Assembly (NCBI GenBank): GCA_013289445.1
Contig: JABCZZ010000002.1
Coordinates: 31,566 to 95,565, forward strand
Length of the DNA: 64,000 nt
Source of the DNA: Alphaproteobacteria bacterium
Lineage (GTDB): Bacteria; Pseudomonadota; Alphaproteobacteria; Rickettsiales; JABCZZ01
Direction: 5' to 3'
Shown: piece by piece, positions 26,387-35,738 of the stretch
Position numbering within the stretch: position 1 is the first letter of the stretch
Layout of the letters: every line of letters starts with the position of its first letter
Notes under the pieces: model-generated
What the model was told of the DNA's origin: nothing
Seen by the model: the letters and a program-made list of their open reading frames with translations, nothing else
Databases searched by the model: none
Program-made: the position numbers and the translations under genes

Positions 26387-26875
26387 CTACTGCGCCTGAT
26401 TCATCTGGCCGGACGGACGATCGGGAGTATCGGACTTCGACGCGTGGTGGTTCATATGCTTATGTTTTGTCATAGCATGCGCACCTTCCAGATTTCTTGC
26501 CACGCGCATACGCTCCTGCTGCGTCAGATCACTGGCGGCAAGCGAGAAAGCCTCTGCGCGATTTTCCTCGGCTTCTTTTCTCAGATCACGGATTTCCTTG
26601 CCCTTGGCGATAAACGCCCTGCGGTCAAACTGTGGTGCCGTCAGGATACCATAGAGTTCAGCGCGTTTCTGCCTGAGCTGGTCATAGATCTGTTTGTTTT
26701 CTTCCTGTGCATCGCGCAGCGAATCCTTGAACTCCTGAGCCTTGGCCTGCGGCAAGCCGGAGGTCGCATGTACCAGCGCCGGCGTATTGTCGCTTTTATC
26801 GAAAGCGGTATTGTGCGCAAATGCCATGCCCGAAAAAGCACAGACCAATGCGGAGGTGAGCAATAGTTTCTTCAT
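26387..26875 (-). CDS. Spy/CpxP/ZraP-like periplasmic stress protein
   Basis: A 162-aa protein with a signal peptide (LLLTSALVCAFSGMAFA) and a long helical hairpin: FKDSLRDAQEENKQIYDQLRQKR, then APQFDRRAFIAKGKEIRDLRKE, and LTQQERMRVARN near the LTxxQ position of the heavy-metal-resistance/Spy family. Such proteins are ATP-independent chaperones or metal-binding sensors; the His/Met-rich tail (MTKHKHMNHHAS) favours metal binding. A strong ggag ribosome site precedes the ATG. Confidence 0.78.
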   Translation of the reverse strand: MKKLLLTSALVCAFSGMAFAHNTAFDKSDNTPALVHATSGLPQAKAQEFKDSLRDAQEENKQIYDQLRQKRAELYGILTAPQFDRRAFIAKGKEIRDLRKEAEENRAEAFSLAASDLTQQERMRVARNLEGAHAMTKHKHMNHHASKSDTPDRPSGQMNQAQ

Positions 26876-26904
26876 ACGGTTTCTCCTTGGGTGATACAGA
26901 AGGA

Positions 26905-27096
26905 TTATAAATGTGCGCGATGGCGAGACTTGCGCACGCTGACCAGCCCGTAAAGAAGACTGATGGACAACAGCGAAAAGAACACCACCGCAAGAAACTG
27001 CGCGATAGTCGCAAGCAAACCATCCAGGGCATAAAACCCGAACAATGATGCCACCACCGTCAGTGCAAAGAAATTTATGATCCAGCCAAGCAGCAT
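26905..27096 (-). CDS. DUF1328-like small membrane protein
   Basis: A 63-aa protein with two hydrophobic helices (LLGWIINFFALTVVASLFGF and ATIAQFLAVVFFSLLSISLL) and a basic tail, the layout of DUF1328/YtjA proteins, which are common near stress genes in proteobacteria. The start at 27096 is fixed by a perfect ggaggtgcct ribosome site. It lies 29 bases upstream of the Spy-like gene on the same strand, suggesting co-expression. Confidence 0.7.
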   Translation of the reverse strand: MLLGWIINFFALTVVASLFGFYALDGLLATIAQFLAVVFFSLLSISLLYGLVSVRKSRHRAHL

Positions 27097-27379
27097 AGGC
27101 ACCTCCTGGAAAGTAAATCGATTGCAGAAGTATTTATAAGTGCCGCATTATAATTTTGCGGTATGGGCTGCGGCTTTTGCCGTAAGCAGAATATAAATTC
27201 TACGCCTGTCAGCGCGAAAAACCAGTCTTCTTATGTTAATGAAACTTAATAAAACGGCGACAGGGAGCGATTAAAGTTTACCGGTTATTAAATTCTTATG
27301 CTTACATTTCTTATGGAAAACTGATGTGACTTGGTTAGTATGGTTTCTCCTAATTAACCGCTAAAAATGGAGGATCACC

Positions 27380-27814
27380 ATGAAAACACTCTATACCGCA
27401 CGCGCCACCGCACTGGGCGGCAGAAAAGGCCATACCGAAACCGATGACAAACGCGTCTCGTTCGATCTCTCCACCCCCGGCGCGCCGGACAGCAAACCCA
27501 ATACCACCAATCCGGAACAATTATTTGCTTCAGGATATGCCGCCTGTTTTGGCAGCGCCGTCGAGCATGTGGCCAAACAGCAGAATATAAAAGCCGAGGG
27601 CACGCAGGTGCGCGCGGAAGTCAGCCTCAATCAGGATGAGGCGGGTTTTTCTCTGAGCGTCACACTCAGCGTCACCATTCCGGGAGTCGACGGCGCCAAG
27701 GCCGAGCAGCTCATCCGTGCCGCGCACAAGGTCTGCCCCTATTCCAAAGCGATTCAGGGCAATGTCGACGTCAAGCTCAAAGCCAACGACAAAGACCTGC
27801 AGCAGGCCGCCTAA
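27380..27814 (+). CDS. ohr: Organic hydroperoxide resistance protein (Ohr/OsmC family)
   Basis: A 144-aa Ohr-type thiol peroxidase that detoxifies organic and fatty-acid hydroperoxides. Catalytic Cys56 is in GYAACFGSA and Cys119 in AHKVCPYS, with NPEQLFASGYAACF the family signature. A clean ggagg ribosome site precedes the ATG. No OhrR regulator is adjacent. It overlaps the convergent SH3-protein stop by 4 bases. Confidence 0.92.
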   Translation: MKTLYTARATALGGRKGHTETDDKRVSFDLSTPGAPDSKPNTTNPEQLFASGYAACFGSAVEHVAKQQNIKAEGTQVRAEVSLNQDEAGFSLSVTLSVTIPGVDGAKAEQLIRAAHKVCPYSKAIQGNVDVKLKANDKDLQQAA

Positions 27815-28323
27815 AATTCCTCTTTGGGGTACACGCCCCAGATCCGGGATTTTTCAATCCATCCCTTGCGGCCGGAAATCTGCAGTCGGCACCAGTCTTT
27901 TTCGCATTCGAGCACGCGACCGATGACGCCGGACTCGGCGCGAAGTATCGGTGTTCCCCGCTCTTCGGGTGAACGGCGCAGCACGCCGGTTTCGCGACGA
28001 ATAGCCGCCGTGCGTTTGCCTTGCAGCATTTGCTTATGCACCCATCCCTTGGTGCCATCGGGGTCGCGTATCTCGCGCCACTGATCGAATTCCTGCAAGA
28101 TTTCGACCGGCAATCCCTCACGTTTATAGACCCAGGTGATGCTGTAACGTGTGCCGGGCCCGACACGCATATTGACCTCGCCTGATTTCAGCGATGCAAA
28201 CCGCGGCAGCGGCAGGCCTGCCGCTTCTTCATCTTCGGCAAAGCAATGATCGGGAAAGCTCAGCGCAAAAACCACGCAGGCGCAGAGCCATAAGCGCACA
28301 GCGGCAGCATTGTGCTGCAGCAT
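27811..28323 (-). CDS. Exported bacterial SH3-domain protein
   Basis: A 170-aa protein with a signal peptide (LWLCACVVFALSFPDHCFA) and two SH3-like repeats: SGEVNMRVGPGTRYSITWVY ... WREIRDPDGTKGWVHKQML and GVIGRVLECEKDWCRLQISG ... GWIEKSRIWGVY. This matches the alphaproteobacterial SH3-protein group (COG3807), thought to bind periplasmic ligands such as peptidoglycan. The start at 28323 lies 7 bases after the MFS gene stop; a longer reading would lie within that gene. Confidence 0.82.
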   Translation of the reverse strand: MLQHNAAAVRLWLCACVVFALSFPDHCFAEDEEAAGLPLPRFASLKSGEVNMRVGPGTRYSITWVYKREGLPVEILQEFDQWREIRDPDGTKGWVHKQMLQGKRTAAIRRETGVLRRSPEERGTPILRAESGVIGRVLECEKDWCRLQISGRKGWIEKSRIWGVYPKEEF

Positions 28324-28330
28324 AGGCCAT

Positions 28331-29581
28331 TTAATGCAATTCTTCCTTGTAGCGATCATGATAGCCCCATAAGGCAAAGAACGATACCACGGCACAGAAC
28401 ATAATGTAAAATGCAGGCACCGCCTGCATATGGGTATTTTCAACCAGCCAGGTCTCCACCGCGGGTGTGGTGCCGCCAAAGAGCGCCGCACAGATATTAT
28501 AGGAGATGGACATGCCGGTATAGCGCACGCTGGTGGGGAACAGCTCGACGAATATCGCCGGGGCCGCACCGATGAAGAACGCCACAATCACTGCAAACAG
28601 CAACTCACCGGTGAGCGCTGAGGCAAAACCCGGCGCGGTCATCAGCACGAAAATCGGATAGGCCGCGAGGAAAAACACCACCGCCGTCGTCATCAGCACG
28701 GGCTTGCGGCCGAGTTTATCGGTAAGCCAGCCAGTAAAGGGTGCCAGCACCATGAGCACCACCATGCTGATCGTGCCCATGAGCAACGCGTCCTTCATCG
28801 AATGTCCGAGCACATGCAGAAACCCGTTGAGAAAGACGGTAAGGGTATAAAACGGCACGGTGACCGCCATATAAATTCCGATGCCGCGCAACAGTTCAAC
28901 ATAGTGATGCGCGAAAGCTTCACGCACCGGCTTTTGCGATAACGTCCCCTGGGCTTTGGCCTTCACATAATGCGGGCTTTCTTCGGTGTATTCGCGGATA
29001 TAAAAGCCGACATAGGCAATGGCACCGCCCAGAATGAACGGCACGCGCCATCCCCATTGCTCCAGCGCTTCCTGCGTAAGGTGATGGGCAAAAAGTGTCG
29101 CCACTGCAGAACCCAGCAGCATGCCGCCGCACAGGCTTAGAATCGCCGCGCTGCCGGCGAGTCCGCGTTTTCCCACGGGTGCGTGCTCGACGATGAAAGT
29201 AATGGAACCGCTGAATTGCCCGGCAAGCGATAAGCCCTGCAGCAGGCGCACGACCGCAAGCAATATCGGCGCCCAGAAGCCGATCATGGCGTAGGTGGGT
29301 AGCAGGCCGATGCAGGCGGTGGGCACCGCCATCATGAGCAGGGAAACGGTGAGCGAGCATTTACGCCCGAACTTATCGCCCAGATAGCCAAACAGCACAC
29401 CGCCTAGCGGGCGGCTGATGAAGCCGGCAGCAAAAATGATGTAGGCGGAGATCAACTGAACGTAGTGATCCTGCGTGTCCGTGAAAAGTTTACCGATCGT
29501 GGTGGCGAAATATCCGTAGAGTGCGAAATCGTACCACTCAAGCCCATTCCCGATCATACCCGCTATAACAACGCGGCGCAT
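28331..29581 (-). CDS. MFS metabolite:H+ symporter (MHS family, ProP-like)
   Basis: A 416-aa protein with 12 predicted helices. GNGLEWYDFALYGYFA at the start, SRPLGGVLFGYLGDKFGRKCSL and RLLQGLSLAGQFSGSITF are typical of the metabolite:H+ symporter family (ProP, KgtP, ShiA, citrate carriers). The substrate, probably a compatible solute or dicarboxylate, is not determinable. A gggga ribosome site precedes the ATG. It is probably co-transcribed with the SH3 gene. Confidence 0.9.
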   Translation of the reverse strand: MRRVVIAGMIGNGLEWYDFALYGYFATTIGKLFTDTQDHYVQLISAYIIFAAGFISRPLGGVLFGYLGDKFGRKCSLTVSLLMMAVPTACIGLLPTYAMIGFWAPILLAVVRLLQGLSLAGQFSGSITFIVEHAPVGKRGLAGSAAILSLCGGMLLGSAVATLFAHHLTQEALEQWGWRVPFILGGAIAYVGFYIREYTEESPHYVKAKAQGTLSQKPVREAFAHHYVELLRGIGIYMAVTVPFYTLTVFLNGFLHVLGHSMKDALLMGTISMVVLMVLAPFTGWLTDKLGRKPVLMTTAVVFFLAAYPIFVLMTAPGFASALTGELLFAVIVAFFIGAAPAIFVELFPTSVRYTGMSISYNICAALFGGTTPAVETWLVENTHMQAVPAFYIMFCAVVSFFALWGYHDRYKEELH

Positions 29582-29953
29582 AGTTCCCCATTTCTTGCTT
29601 TTGTTTTTAACTATTCTTATTCTATTGAGTGAGACCTAAGGGATTTAACGACTTTCTGCGCGCTCAGCAACTTGTTTTGCTTTTTGCATCACAATAATAG
29701 CTCTTGCAATCGCGCAAGAGTTGCACACGTGACATTTCTACCATCGCCGTGTTCCTAGCTGGTGCATGCATCCGTATGGAGTGTTCCCTCATTATCATGG
29801 CGCAGTTTCCACGCCGTTACGATGCAAGACGGTGCATAATATACTGTTTCTGTTACACAAATGACGCGCAAATGTCACAAAAGATTAACACTTCTTTCAT
29901 ACCTTGCACTTATAATTACCTGAAGATCGGGTTATTTCGCCAGGGAGAGCATT
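29582..29953. other. Divergent intergenic region with a short perfect dyad
   Basis: These 372 bases separate the MFS gene from the 572-aa orphan and hold no convincing gene. CTCTTGC (29701-29707) and GCAAGAG (29714-29720) form a perfect 7-bp hairpin with a 6-base loop, without a T-tract. GTGACATTT near 29728 is repeated in inverted orientation as AAATGTCAC near 29871. Confidence 0.45.
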
Positions 29954-31672
29954 ATGGGTACGTTAGACACATTGGACGAATTCGGTGGCACAAACCGCGT
30001 TGCGCAGATGGCCCGAAGGGATCCCGCGATCCAAACTGCTCTGGACAATTTCCTCAATTCGCGACCCGCTGTCCAGGCGCAAGAGGAAGCCGCCCCCAAA
30101 CGCATGGGCACCTTCCAGATGGAAGCGGAGCTCAAGACAAAAGAAGCCGCAGCTCCAGCTATTGCGCCCGAGACACAGAATGAACTCGATAAAACTCTCC
30201 AGAGCGTATTGCAGTATGCAGCCAAAGGCGCGCTCAGCCCGGAAGAAATCGCCCTCGTTAAAACCGCCTTCCCGCAGAAATCACAGGGCACCGGCATCAA
30301 TCTTAAAGACATGAAGGGTCTTGAAGGCCAGAATCTGGCACTCGCCTATGTCGGCGGCAAGGGCGGTCTGAGCGAGGCTCAAATCGAGGAAGAACACGCT
30401 GCCATCAAGAAACATTTCCCCGAGGCAAAATTTGAAAGACGCATGTCCAAAGACGGCCGAGCTGTCGATGTGATTATCGGCGTCGATGCCACCACCGCCA
30501 ACGCCGTCATCACGATGGAAAAGCACGCCCAGAAAGGCAAAGTGCAGCAACCGGTGCAGGACAAGGCTCCCGCAGCGCAGGCGCAGGCTGAACCGCAGGC
30601 GGCAAAATCATCCCTTACTCCGCAAGAAACCGCCCTCGACAAAGAGATGCGCGCGATCACCGAACGCGATACCGCCGCCATTAATCTGCGCAATGCGGCT
30701 GTCAAGATCATGGAAAATGGCGATCTGGCCAAAGGCTCCGCGATGTTTAGAACGGCCGAAGAGCTCGACAATAAACTCATCGCCCAGATCAACGCGATGT
30801 GGGATAAGCACGGCGAAAAAGCGTTTAATGAGTCCATCGCTCGCATCGATACCGGCAAGATTGCCAGGGACGGCCTAAACGTTGCAGGCGAGCAAAAAGC
30901 CGTACAGCAATATGATAACGGCGATTTCAGCCCGACGGCTGCCAAAACAGCCGCGCCGCAAGTAGTCACGGCTACAGCTGCCGCAAAGTCGGCCCCCGCT
31001 GCTGACGTAAAATCTGCCGAAGCGGTGCGCGAGCCGCTTAACGCGCAGGAAATGCAGACGCTCGATAACGCCATGACTGCGCTCGCCAAGCGTCAGGCAA
31101 CCGTTCAGATGCTGCGCACAGGCGGCGACAAGCTGATGGACAGCAATCCTGCCCAGGCTTCACAAATGCTCGTCTTGGCCGATCAGCATGAGAAAAAACT
31201 CAATGCGGAATTCAAGGGCCTTACCGAGAAATACGGCACCACTGCGATGGAATTTTCGGCTGACAACATCAATTACAGCAAGATCGTCAAGGACAACGTG
31301 ACGGAAAAAGGTGAAAAGAAACTGGCCAGCCAGTTTGAAAGAAGTTTTACCCAGTTCATGAAAGACGATCTGGCCAAAACCGGCCGGGAAATGAAAGCCC
31401 TGGGCAATCTGGGCATCAAAGGCGCCAAGGCCGTTGGCAATGAAATGGCCGAAGTGGGCAAAGCCGCGGTGCTGCTACCGGTGCATGTTGCCGGCAATAC
31501 CATGGCCTACGGCGCGGATACGGTGGCAACACTGGCCGATAAAGTGCGCGGCTTCGGCAGCAAGCTCGCCAGCATCGGCGTCAAACATGATGCCGCCGCA
31601 ACTAACGTTTCATCGCCGGTAGATAACAGCGGAAAGATGAAAGAAGTGGCCACGCACGGTAAAGCGCAATAA
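29954..31672 (+). CDS. Orphan 572-aa helical protein with an internal duplication
   Basis: An Ala/Lys/Glu-rich soluble protein without signal peptide that I do not recognise. Two roughly 105-residue helical modules (about 221-325 and 362-465) share L(T/N)xQExxxLDxxM, then LRxxxxK(I/L)M, a (G/N)xAxxSxM segment, E/HEKKLxA and a final YDNGDF/FERSF region. Ala/Pro-rich linkers separate them. An N-terminal module (about 55-185) contains a charged hairpin (ERRMSKDGRAVDVIIGVD). The C-terminal segment (about 485-545) is mildly amphipathic. cagggagag precedes the ATG. A structural or secreted-effector-like role is conceivable but unsupported. Confidence 0.65.
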   Translation: MGTLDTLDEFGGTNRVAQMARRDPAIQTALDNFLNSRPAVQAQEEAAPKRMGTFQMEAELKTKEAAAPAIAPETQNELDKTLQSVLQYAAKGALSPEEIALVKTAFPQKSQGTGINLKDMKGLEGQNLALAYVGGKGGLSEAQIEEEHAAIKKHFPEAKFERRMSKDGRAVDVIIGVDATTANAVITMEKHAQKGKVQQPVQDKAPAAQAQAEPQAAKSSLTPQETALDKEMRAITERDTAAINLRNAAVKIMENGDLAKGSAMFRTAEELDNKLIAQINAMWDKHGEKAFNESIARIDTGKIARDGLNVAGEQKAVQQYDNGDFSPTAAKTAAPQVVTATAAAKSAPAADVKSAEAVREPLNAQEMQTLDNAMTALAKRQATVQMLRTGGDKLMDSNPAQASQMLVLADQHEKKLNAEFKGLTEKYGTTAMEFSADNINYSKIVKDNVTEKGEKKLASQFERSFTQFMKDDLAKTGREMKALGNLGIKGAKAVGNEMAEVGKAAVLLPVHVAGNTMAYGADTVATLADKVRGFGSKLASIGVKHDAAATNVSSPVDNSGKMKEVATHGKAQ

Positions 31673-31674
31673 TT

Positions 31675-32424
31675 TTACCGCCCGCAGCACTCGCAATGCG
31701 GATCGCGCGTCAGCGTGACGATGCGCTGGCGTAATGTCTCCCCTTCCAGCAGCAATAATTTTCCGCCAAGCGACGCATAGCCGCCCAGCAATTCCTTGGT
31801 GGCCTCAAGCGCCATCAGCGAGCCCACCACACCCGTGAGTGCCCCCAGCACGCCCACATCCGCACAGCCGCGCTCATCTTCGGGATGCGCTGAAACAAAA
31901 CAGCGATAGCAGGGCTGCGGCGCGCCGAGATAGGATTTGAACACCGCAAGCTGGCCGGCGAAGGCACGCACCGCACCGGATACCAGCGTCTTTTTTTCCT
32001 TGTGGCAGGCATCGTTCAGTGCAAAGCGCGTGGCGAAATTATCGCTGCCGTCGAGCACCAGGTCATAGGGCCTGATAATCGCGGCGGCATTGCCCACGGT
32101 TATTTTTTCCTCATACAGGCTTATTTTTACGTCAGGGTTGAGCTCCTGCACCCGGTCACGGGCGCTGTGCGTTTTGGGTCGCCCGATATCGGCATTCTCA
32201 TGCAAAGTCTGGCGCTGGAGATTGGAGAGTTCAACGCGGTCGAAATCGGCAATACCCAAATGCCCCACGCCCGTTGCCGCAAGATAAGAAATCGCGGGCG
32301 AGCCCAGCCCGCCCGCACCGATGACGAGTACGCCGCTGGCAAGCAAACGCTCTTGCCCCGCCACGCCTACGCCCGCAAGCGAGATGTTGCGGGCGTAACG
32401 ACGACGTTGCTCATCCGTAAGCAT
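31675..32424 (-). CDS. moeB: HesA/MoeB/ThiF-family adenylyltransferase
   Basis: A 249-aa E1-like enzyme that activates the C-terminal GG of a sulfur-carrier protein (MoaD or ThiS) by adenylation. It has the nucleotide-binding GAGGLGSPAISYLAATGVG, DFDRVELSNLQRQ with the ATP-binding Arg, DGSDNFATRF, and two zinc-binding Cys pairs (CYRC and CECC). A rhodanese extension is absent. MoeB and ThiF cannot be separated by sequence alone, and no moa/thi genes are nearby. Confidence 0.85.
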   Translation of the reverse strand: MLTDEQRRRYARNISLAGVGVAGQERLLASGVLVIGAGGLGSPAISYLAATGVGHLGIADFDRVELSNLQRQTLHENADIGRPKTHSARDRVQELNPDVKISLYEEKITVGNAAAIIRPYDLVLDGSDNFATRFALNDACHKEKKTLVSGAVRAFAGQLAVFKSYLGAPQPCYRCFVSAHPEDERGCADVGVLGALTGVVGSLMALEATKELLGGYASLGGKLLLLEGETLRQRIVTLTRDPHCECCGR

Positions 32425-32454
32425 TATGGTGCCGTAGTCATGGAGGAATTTTTT

Positions 32455-32511
32455 ATGACGACCATTTTGCGCTTAGACAACATGGGACGCCACCGGCGCC
32501 CGCCAGGGTGA
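32455..32511 (+). CDS. Candidate 18-aa micropeptide with strong ribosome site
   Basis: An ATG preceded by ggagg with 8-base spacing opens a frame encoding MTTILRLDNMGRHRRPPG and then TGA. The C-terminal half is basic and Pro-rich. It is divergent from moeB (30 bases) and convergent with cysK. No downstream plus-strand gene follows, so it is not an obvious leader peptide. Translation is inferred only from the ribosome site. Confidence 0.4.
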   Translation: MTTILRLDNMGRHRRPPG

Positions 32512-32520
32512 GCCGAGTTA

Positions 32521-32541
32521 AAACGAGGCGAATCACCTCGC
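32521..32541 (-). terminator. Intrinsic terminator after cysK
   Basis: Read on the minus strand, CGAGG (32541-32537) and CCTCG (32529-32525) form a stem with a 7-base loop, extendable by one wobble pair, and are followed by TTTT (32524-32521). It lies 19 bases past the cysK stop and would end the long minus-strand gene run. Confidence 0.55.
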
Positions 32542-32559
32542 AGCATCCCATTTTTATTA

Positions 32560-33546
32560 TTAAACCTCTGCAAATAAGTCGGTCGACAGGTAACGCTCCG
32601 CAGAGGAAGCGGCGACGACAACGATGAGCTTGCCCTTCATCTCCGGACGTTTGCCCACTTCAAGCGCGGCGGCGATCGTCGCACCCGAAGAGATGCCGAC
32701 GGGAATGCCATCGAGCTTGGCGACCTTGCGGGCAGTGGTAAAGGACGTTTCATTGCCGATGGTGATGACTTCATCGATCAGCGAGCGATCAAGAATGTCG
32801 GGAATGAACCCTGCACCCAGTCCCTGAATCTTATGCGGGCCGGGCTTGCCGCCGGAGAGCACAGGGCTGTCCTCGGGTTCGACCGCGATGATCTTCACGC
32901 CCGGCTTCTTCGATTTGAGCACCTGTGCGGTGCCGGTGATCGTGCCACCCGTGCCTACACCGGTAATGAACACATCGACCTTGCCGCCGGTGTCGTTCCA
33001 GACTTCCGGGCCGCTGGTGCGGCGGTGAATGTCCGGATTGGCCGGATTCTTAAATTGCTGCACGAGCAAGGCATTAGGATTGCCCGCCACGATTTCTTCC
33101 GCACGCTCGATGGCACCGCGCATGCCCTTGGGAGCAGGCGTGAGTTCGAGTTCGGCGCCGAGAATCTTGAGCATCTTGCGGCGCTCGAGCGACATGCTTT
33201 CAGGCATGGTGAGAATGAGCCTGTATCCCTTGGCAGCGCACACAAACGCAAGCGCGATGCCGGTATTGCCCGACGTCGCTTCGACCAGCACCGAGTTGGC
33301 ATTGAGTTTGCCCGAAGCTTCCGCCGCCTCGATCATGCCCAGCGCGATGCGATCCTTCACCGAGGAAAGTGGATTGAAGAACTCGAGTTTTACCGCAATA
33401 TCGGCCACACAGCCCGCTTCCTTGGCGATGCGGTTGAGGCGCACCAGCGGCGTGTTGCCGATGGTCTCGATGATATTGTCGTAGATGCGCCCGCGGCCCG
33501 GTTCGTCGAGCTGGGCGGGTTCGAATTTAAGTGCAGTGGCAGTCAT
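32560..33546 (-). CDS. cysK: Cysteine synthase (O-acetylserine sulfhydrylase)
   Basis: A 328-aa PLP enzyme making L-cysteine from O-acetylserine and sulfide. The PLP Lys is in [15 protein letters not shown], the substrate loop in [13 protein letters not shown], and the phosphate loop in [13 protein letters not shown]. An N-terminal extension of about 18 residues precedes the usual start ([15 protein letters not shown]). It starts 17 bases after the Rrf2-family regulator gene, which probably controls it. Confidence 0.93.
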   Translation of the reverse strand: MTATALKFEPAQLDEPGRGRIYDNIIETIGNTPLVRLNRIAKEAGCVADIAVKLEFFNPLSSVKDRIALGMIEAAEASGKLNANSVLVEATSGNTGIALAFVCAAKGYRLILTMPESMSLERRKMLKILGAELELTPAPKGMRGAIERAEEIVAGNPNALLVQQFKNPANPDIHRRTSGPEVWNDTGGKVDVFITGVGTGGTITGTAQVLKSKKPGVKIIAVEPEDSPVLSGGKPGPHKIQGLGAGFIPDILDRSLIDEVITIGNETSFTTARKVAKLDGIPVGISSGATIAAALEVGKRPEMKGKLIVVVAASSAERYLSTDLFAEV

Positions 33547-33563
33547 AAAATGGTCTCCTTTGG

Positions 33564-34001
33564 TTAAATGGTAAAATCATTGCGCTCGCCGGCAGCCTTG
33601 CGGATGTGGCGGGCATTGGCCTGTTCGTACAGTTCGGCGATCGTCGTCTCCTGCATCTGCTGTGCAATCGACGACTGGCATTTGCGTATCACGGGCAGCA
33701 CAATCTGGTTGCCCAGCGGCGTAGACTGGGGTTCGGTTTCTTCATCACCCAGCGCGCCGCTGATATCGGCCAGCGTAATGCGGCGCTTTTCTTTGGCGAG
33801 CAGGTACCCGCCGTGCGGCCCGCGCACGCCGCGCAGCACACCCGCACGCACGAGCCGCTGCATCATCTGTTCAAGATAGCGCGGCGGCATACCCTGTCTG
33901 GCTGCGATCTCCTTGCTGCTCATCGGCTCGGTCGTAGCATTATAGGCGATGTAGAGCACCGCTTCGATGGCGTAGAACAATTTTTTGGAAAACGAGATCA
34001 T
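33564..34001 (-). CDS. Rrf2-family transcriptional regulator (CymR-like)
   Basis: A 145-aa winged-helix regulator: [35 protein letters not shown] (recognition helix) and [19 protein letters not shown] (wing) are diagnostic of Rrf2. IscR-type members bind a [2Fe-2S] cluster through three Cys; here only Cys108 remains, so Fe-S sensing is unlikely. Position directly before cysK suggests a CymR-type regulator of cysteine metabolism that may sense through CysK. Its start overlaps the dut stop by 4 bases. Confidence 0.87.
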   Translation of the reverse strand: MISFSKKLFYAIEAVLYIAYNATTEPMSSKEIAARQGMPPRYLEQMMQRLVRAGVLRGVRGPHGGYLLAKEKRRITLADISGALGDEETEPQSTPLGNQIVLPVIRKCQSSIAQQMQETTIAELYEQANARHIRKAAGERNDFTI

Positions 34002-34459
34002 GCGGTTTTCTTGCTCTTTGTGCCGGTGGAGCCAAACCCGCCTGCCCCGCGCGCGCTTTCTTCAAGCGATTCGACTTTCTGCCAGACGGCGCGCGTATAG
34101 GGCGCGATGATCATCTGGGCGATGCGCATGCCGCGCTCGACCACGAACGGCTTGTCGCCGTGATTAATGAGCAGCACACCTACTTCGCCGCGATAATCCG
34201 CGTCAATGGTGCCAGGTGCGTTGAGCACGGTGACAGCGAACTTAAAAGCAAGACCCGAGCGCGGGCGCACCTGCGCCTCATAGCCTTCAGGCAGGGCGAT
34301 GGCAATGCCAACGGGCACCAGCGCATGCGTGTGCGGTGCAATCGTCAGATTTTCCTTCACGGCGGCGAGCAGATCCATCCCCGCGCTATGTTCAGTGGCA
34401 TAGGCCGGAAGCGGAAGGTCGGCGGCGTGGGGAAGTAAAGTAAGTGCGATTTTAACCAT
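33998..34459 (-). CDS. dut: dUTP diphosphatase
   Basis: A 153-aa trimeric dUTPase, dUTP to dUMP and PPi. All five motifs are present: [39 protein letters not shown] and the C-terminal [11 protein letters not shown] short basic tail (TKSKKTA) follows. The gene lies between coaBC and the Rrf2 gene with short or overlapping junctions; coaBC-dut linkage is widespread in bacteria. Confidence 0.95.
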   Translation of the reverse strand: MVKIALTLLPHAADLPLPAYATEHSAGMDLLAAVKENLTIAPHTHALVPVGIAIALPEGYEAQVRPRSGLAFKFAVTVLNAPGTIDADYRGEVGVLLINHGDKPFVVERGMRIAQMIIAPYTRAVWQKVESLEESARGAGGFGSTGTKSKKTA

Positions 34460-34475
34460 GGGTGTCCTTCTTGTG

Positions 34476-35705
34476 CTAACGTTTAACGACCAGTGATGCC
34501 CGGGTTGCGGGCGATTTGCCGAAATGCTTCACAATTTTTGCAGTAAGCCTCAGGGCGAGCTCCTGCTTGCTGATGTTTTTCCAGTCCTCGGCGCCCTGCG
34601 CAGTGAGAATCGTGGCGCTTGTCTCATCTGCACCGAATACTTTGCCGCCCGAGACGTCATTGGCGACGATCCAGTCGCAGCTTTTGGCTTTGCGTTTTTC
34701 CTCGGCATTTTTCTTCACGTTCTCGGTTTCGGCGGCAAAACCGATGACCAGCTTTGCCCGTTTTTCTTTGCGTGTGGCCAGCGTCTGCAGTATGTCGGGG
34801 TTGAACGCCAGTTCAATTTTTGGCGGACTGCCGCCCGCGCGCTTCTTCAATTTGTGATCCAGCGGGTTAGCTGCCCGCCAGTCGGAGACGGCAGCAGAGC
34901 ATATAACCACATCAACGGGCCATTGGGATGTGCAGGCAGCCAGCATTTCTTCCGCCGTTTCCACCCGCGTGACTTTAACATCCTGCGGCGCAGGCTCGGA
35001 GGTGGGCCCGCTCACCAATGTTACCTTCGCCCCCGCATCGGCTAGCGCAGACGCGATGGCATGGCCCTGCTTGCCCGACGAACGGTTGCCGATGAAGCGC
35101 ACCGGATCGATGGGCTCAAAGGTCGGCCCGCTGGTAATCAGCACCGAAAGTCCTTTAAGCGGCTGCGCACCGAGCGCATGCTCGCAGATGGCCTCTACTA
35201 TATGCTCCACGCTTGCGAGCTTGCCTTCACCGATTTCACCGCAGGCCAGTTCCCCCGCATCAGGAGCGACAAAGATCACGCCGTCTTTGGTAAGCTGCGC
35301 GATATTGCGCCTCGTCGCCGGATTTTCCCACATTTTGGTGTTCATTGCCGGAGCCGCAAGAATGGGCTTGTCGCTGGCGAGCAATGTCGCGGTCGCAAGA
35401 TCATCGGTTCTGCCCGACGCCATCTTGGCCAGAATATCGGCGCTCGCAGGCACCACCGCAATGAGATCGGCTTCGCGCGACAGGCGGATATGCCCCATTT
35501 CCGTTTCATCCTTGAGCGAAAATAATTCGCTATACACCGGATTGCCCGAAAGCGAGGCAATGGACAGAGGCGTGATAAATTCCGCGCCACTCCTGGTCAG
35601 AATGCAGTTCACGTTGAGTCCGCGCTCGCGCAGGCGGCGAATCACATCGAGCGATTTATAGGCAGCGATACTGCCGGTTACGATAAGTAAAACGGATTTT
35701 TTCAT
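34476..35705 (-). CDS. coaBC: Bifunctional phosphopantothenoylcysteine decarboxylase/synthetase
   Basis: A 409-aa fusion for coenzyme A synthesis. The N-terminal CoaC flavodomain (about 1-185) shows the catalytic His in [12 protein letters not shown], the [13 protein letters not shown] clamp and Cys in [13 protein letters not shown]. The C-terminal CoaB synthetase (about 190-400) shows [24 protein letters not shown] and the Lys-rich CTP loop [10 protein letters not shown]. It lies 33 bases after ubiB and 16 before dut. Confidence 0.95.
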   Translation of the reverse strand: MKKSVLLIVTGSIAAYKSLDVIRRLRERGLNVNCILTRSGAEFITPLSIASLSGNPVYSELFSLKDETEMGHIRLSREADLIAVVPASADILAKMASGRTDDLATATLLASDKPILAAPAMNTKMWENPATRRNIAQLTKDGVIFVAPDAGELACGEIGEGKLASVEHIVEAICEHALGAQPLKGLSVLITSGPTFEPIDPVRFIGNRSSGKQGHAIASALADAGAKVTLVSGPTSEPAPQDVKVTRVETAEEMLAACTSQWPVDVVICSAAVSDWRAANPLDHKLKKRAGGSPPKIELAFNPDILQTLATRKEKRAKLVIGFAAETENVKKNAEEKRKAKSCDWIVANDVSGGKVFGADETSATILTAQGAEDWKNISKQELALRLTAKIVKHFGKSPATRASLVVKR

Positions 35706-35738
35706 ATTTCATATGTAAATAAGGAATAATATACTAGC

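Noticed and set aside
27227..27260. CtrA-like TTAATGAAACTTAA upstream of ohr
   Set aside because: The spacer between the TTAA halves is 6 bases, not 7, so it does not meet the consensus.
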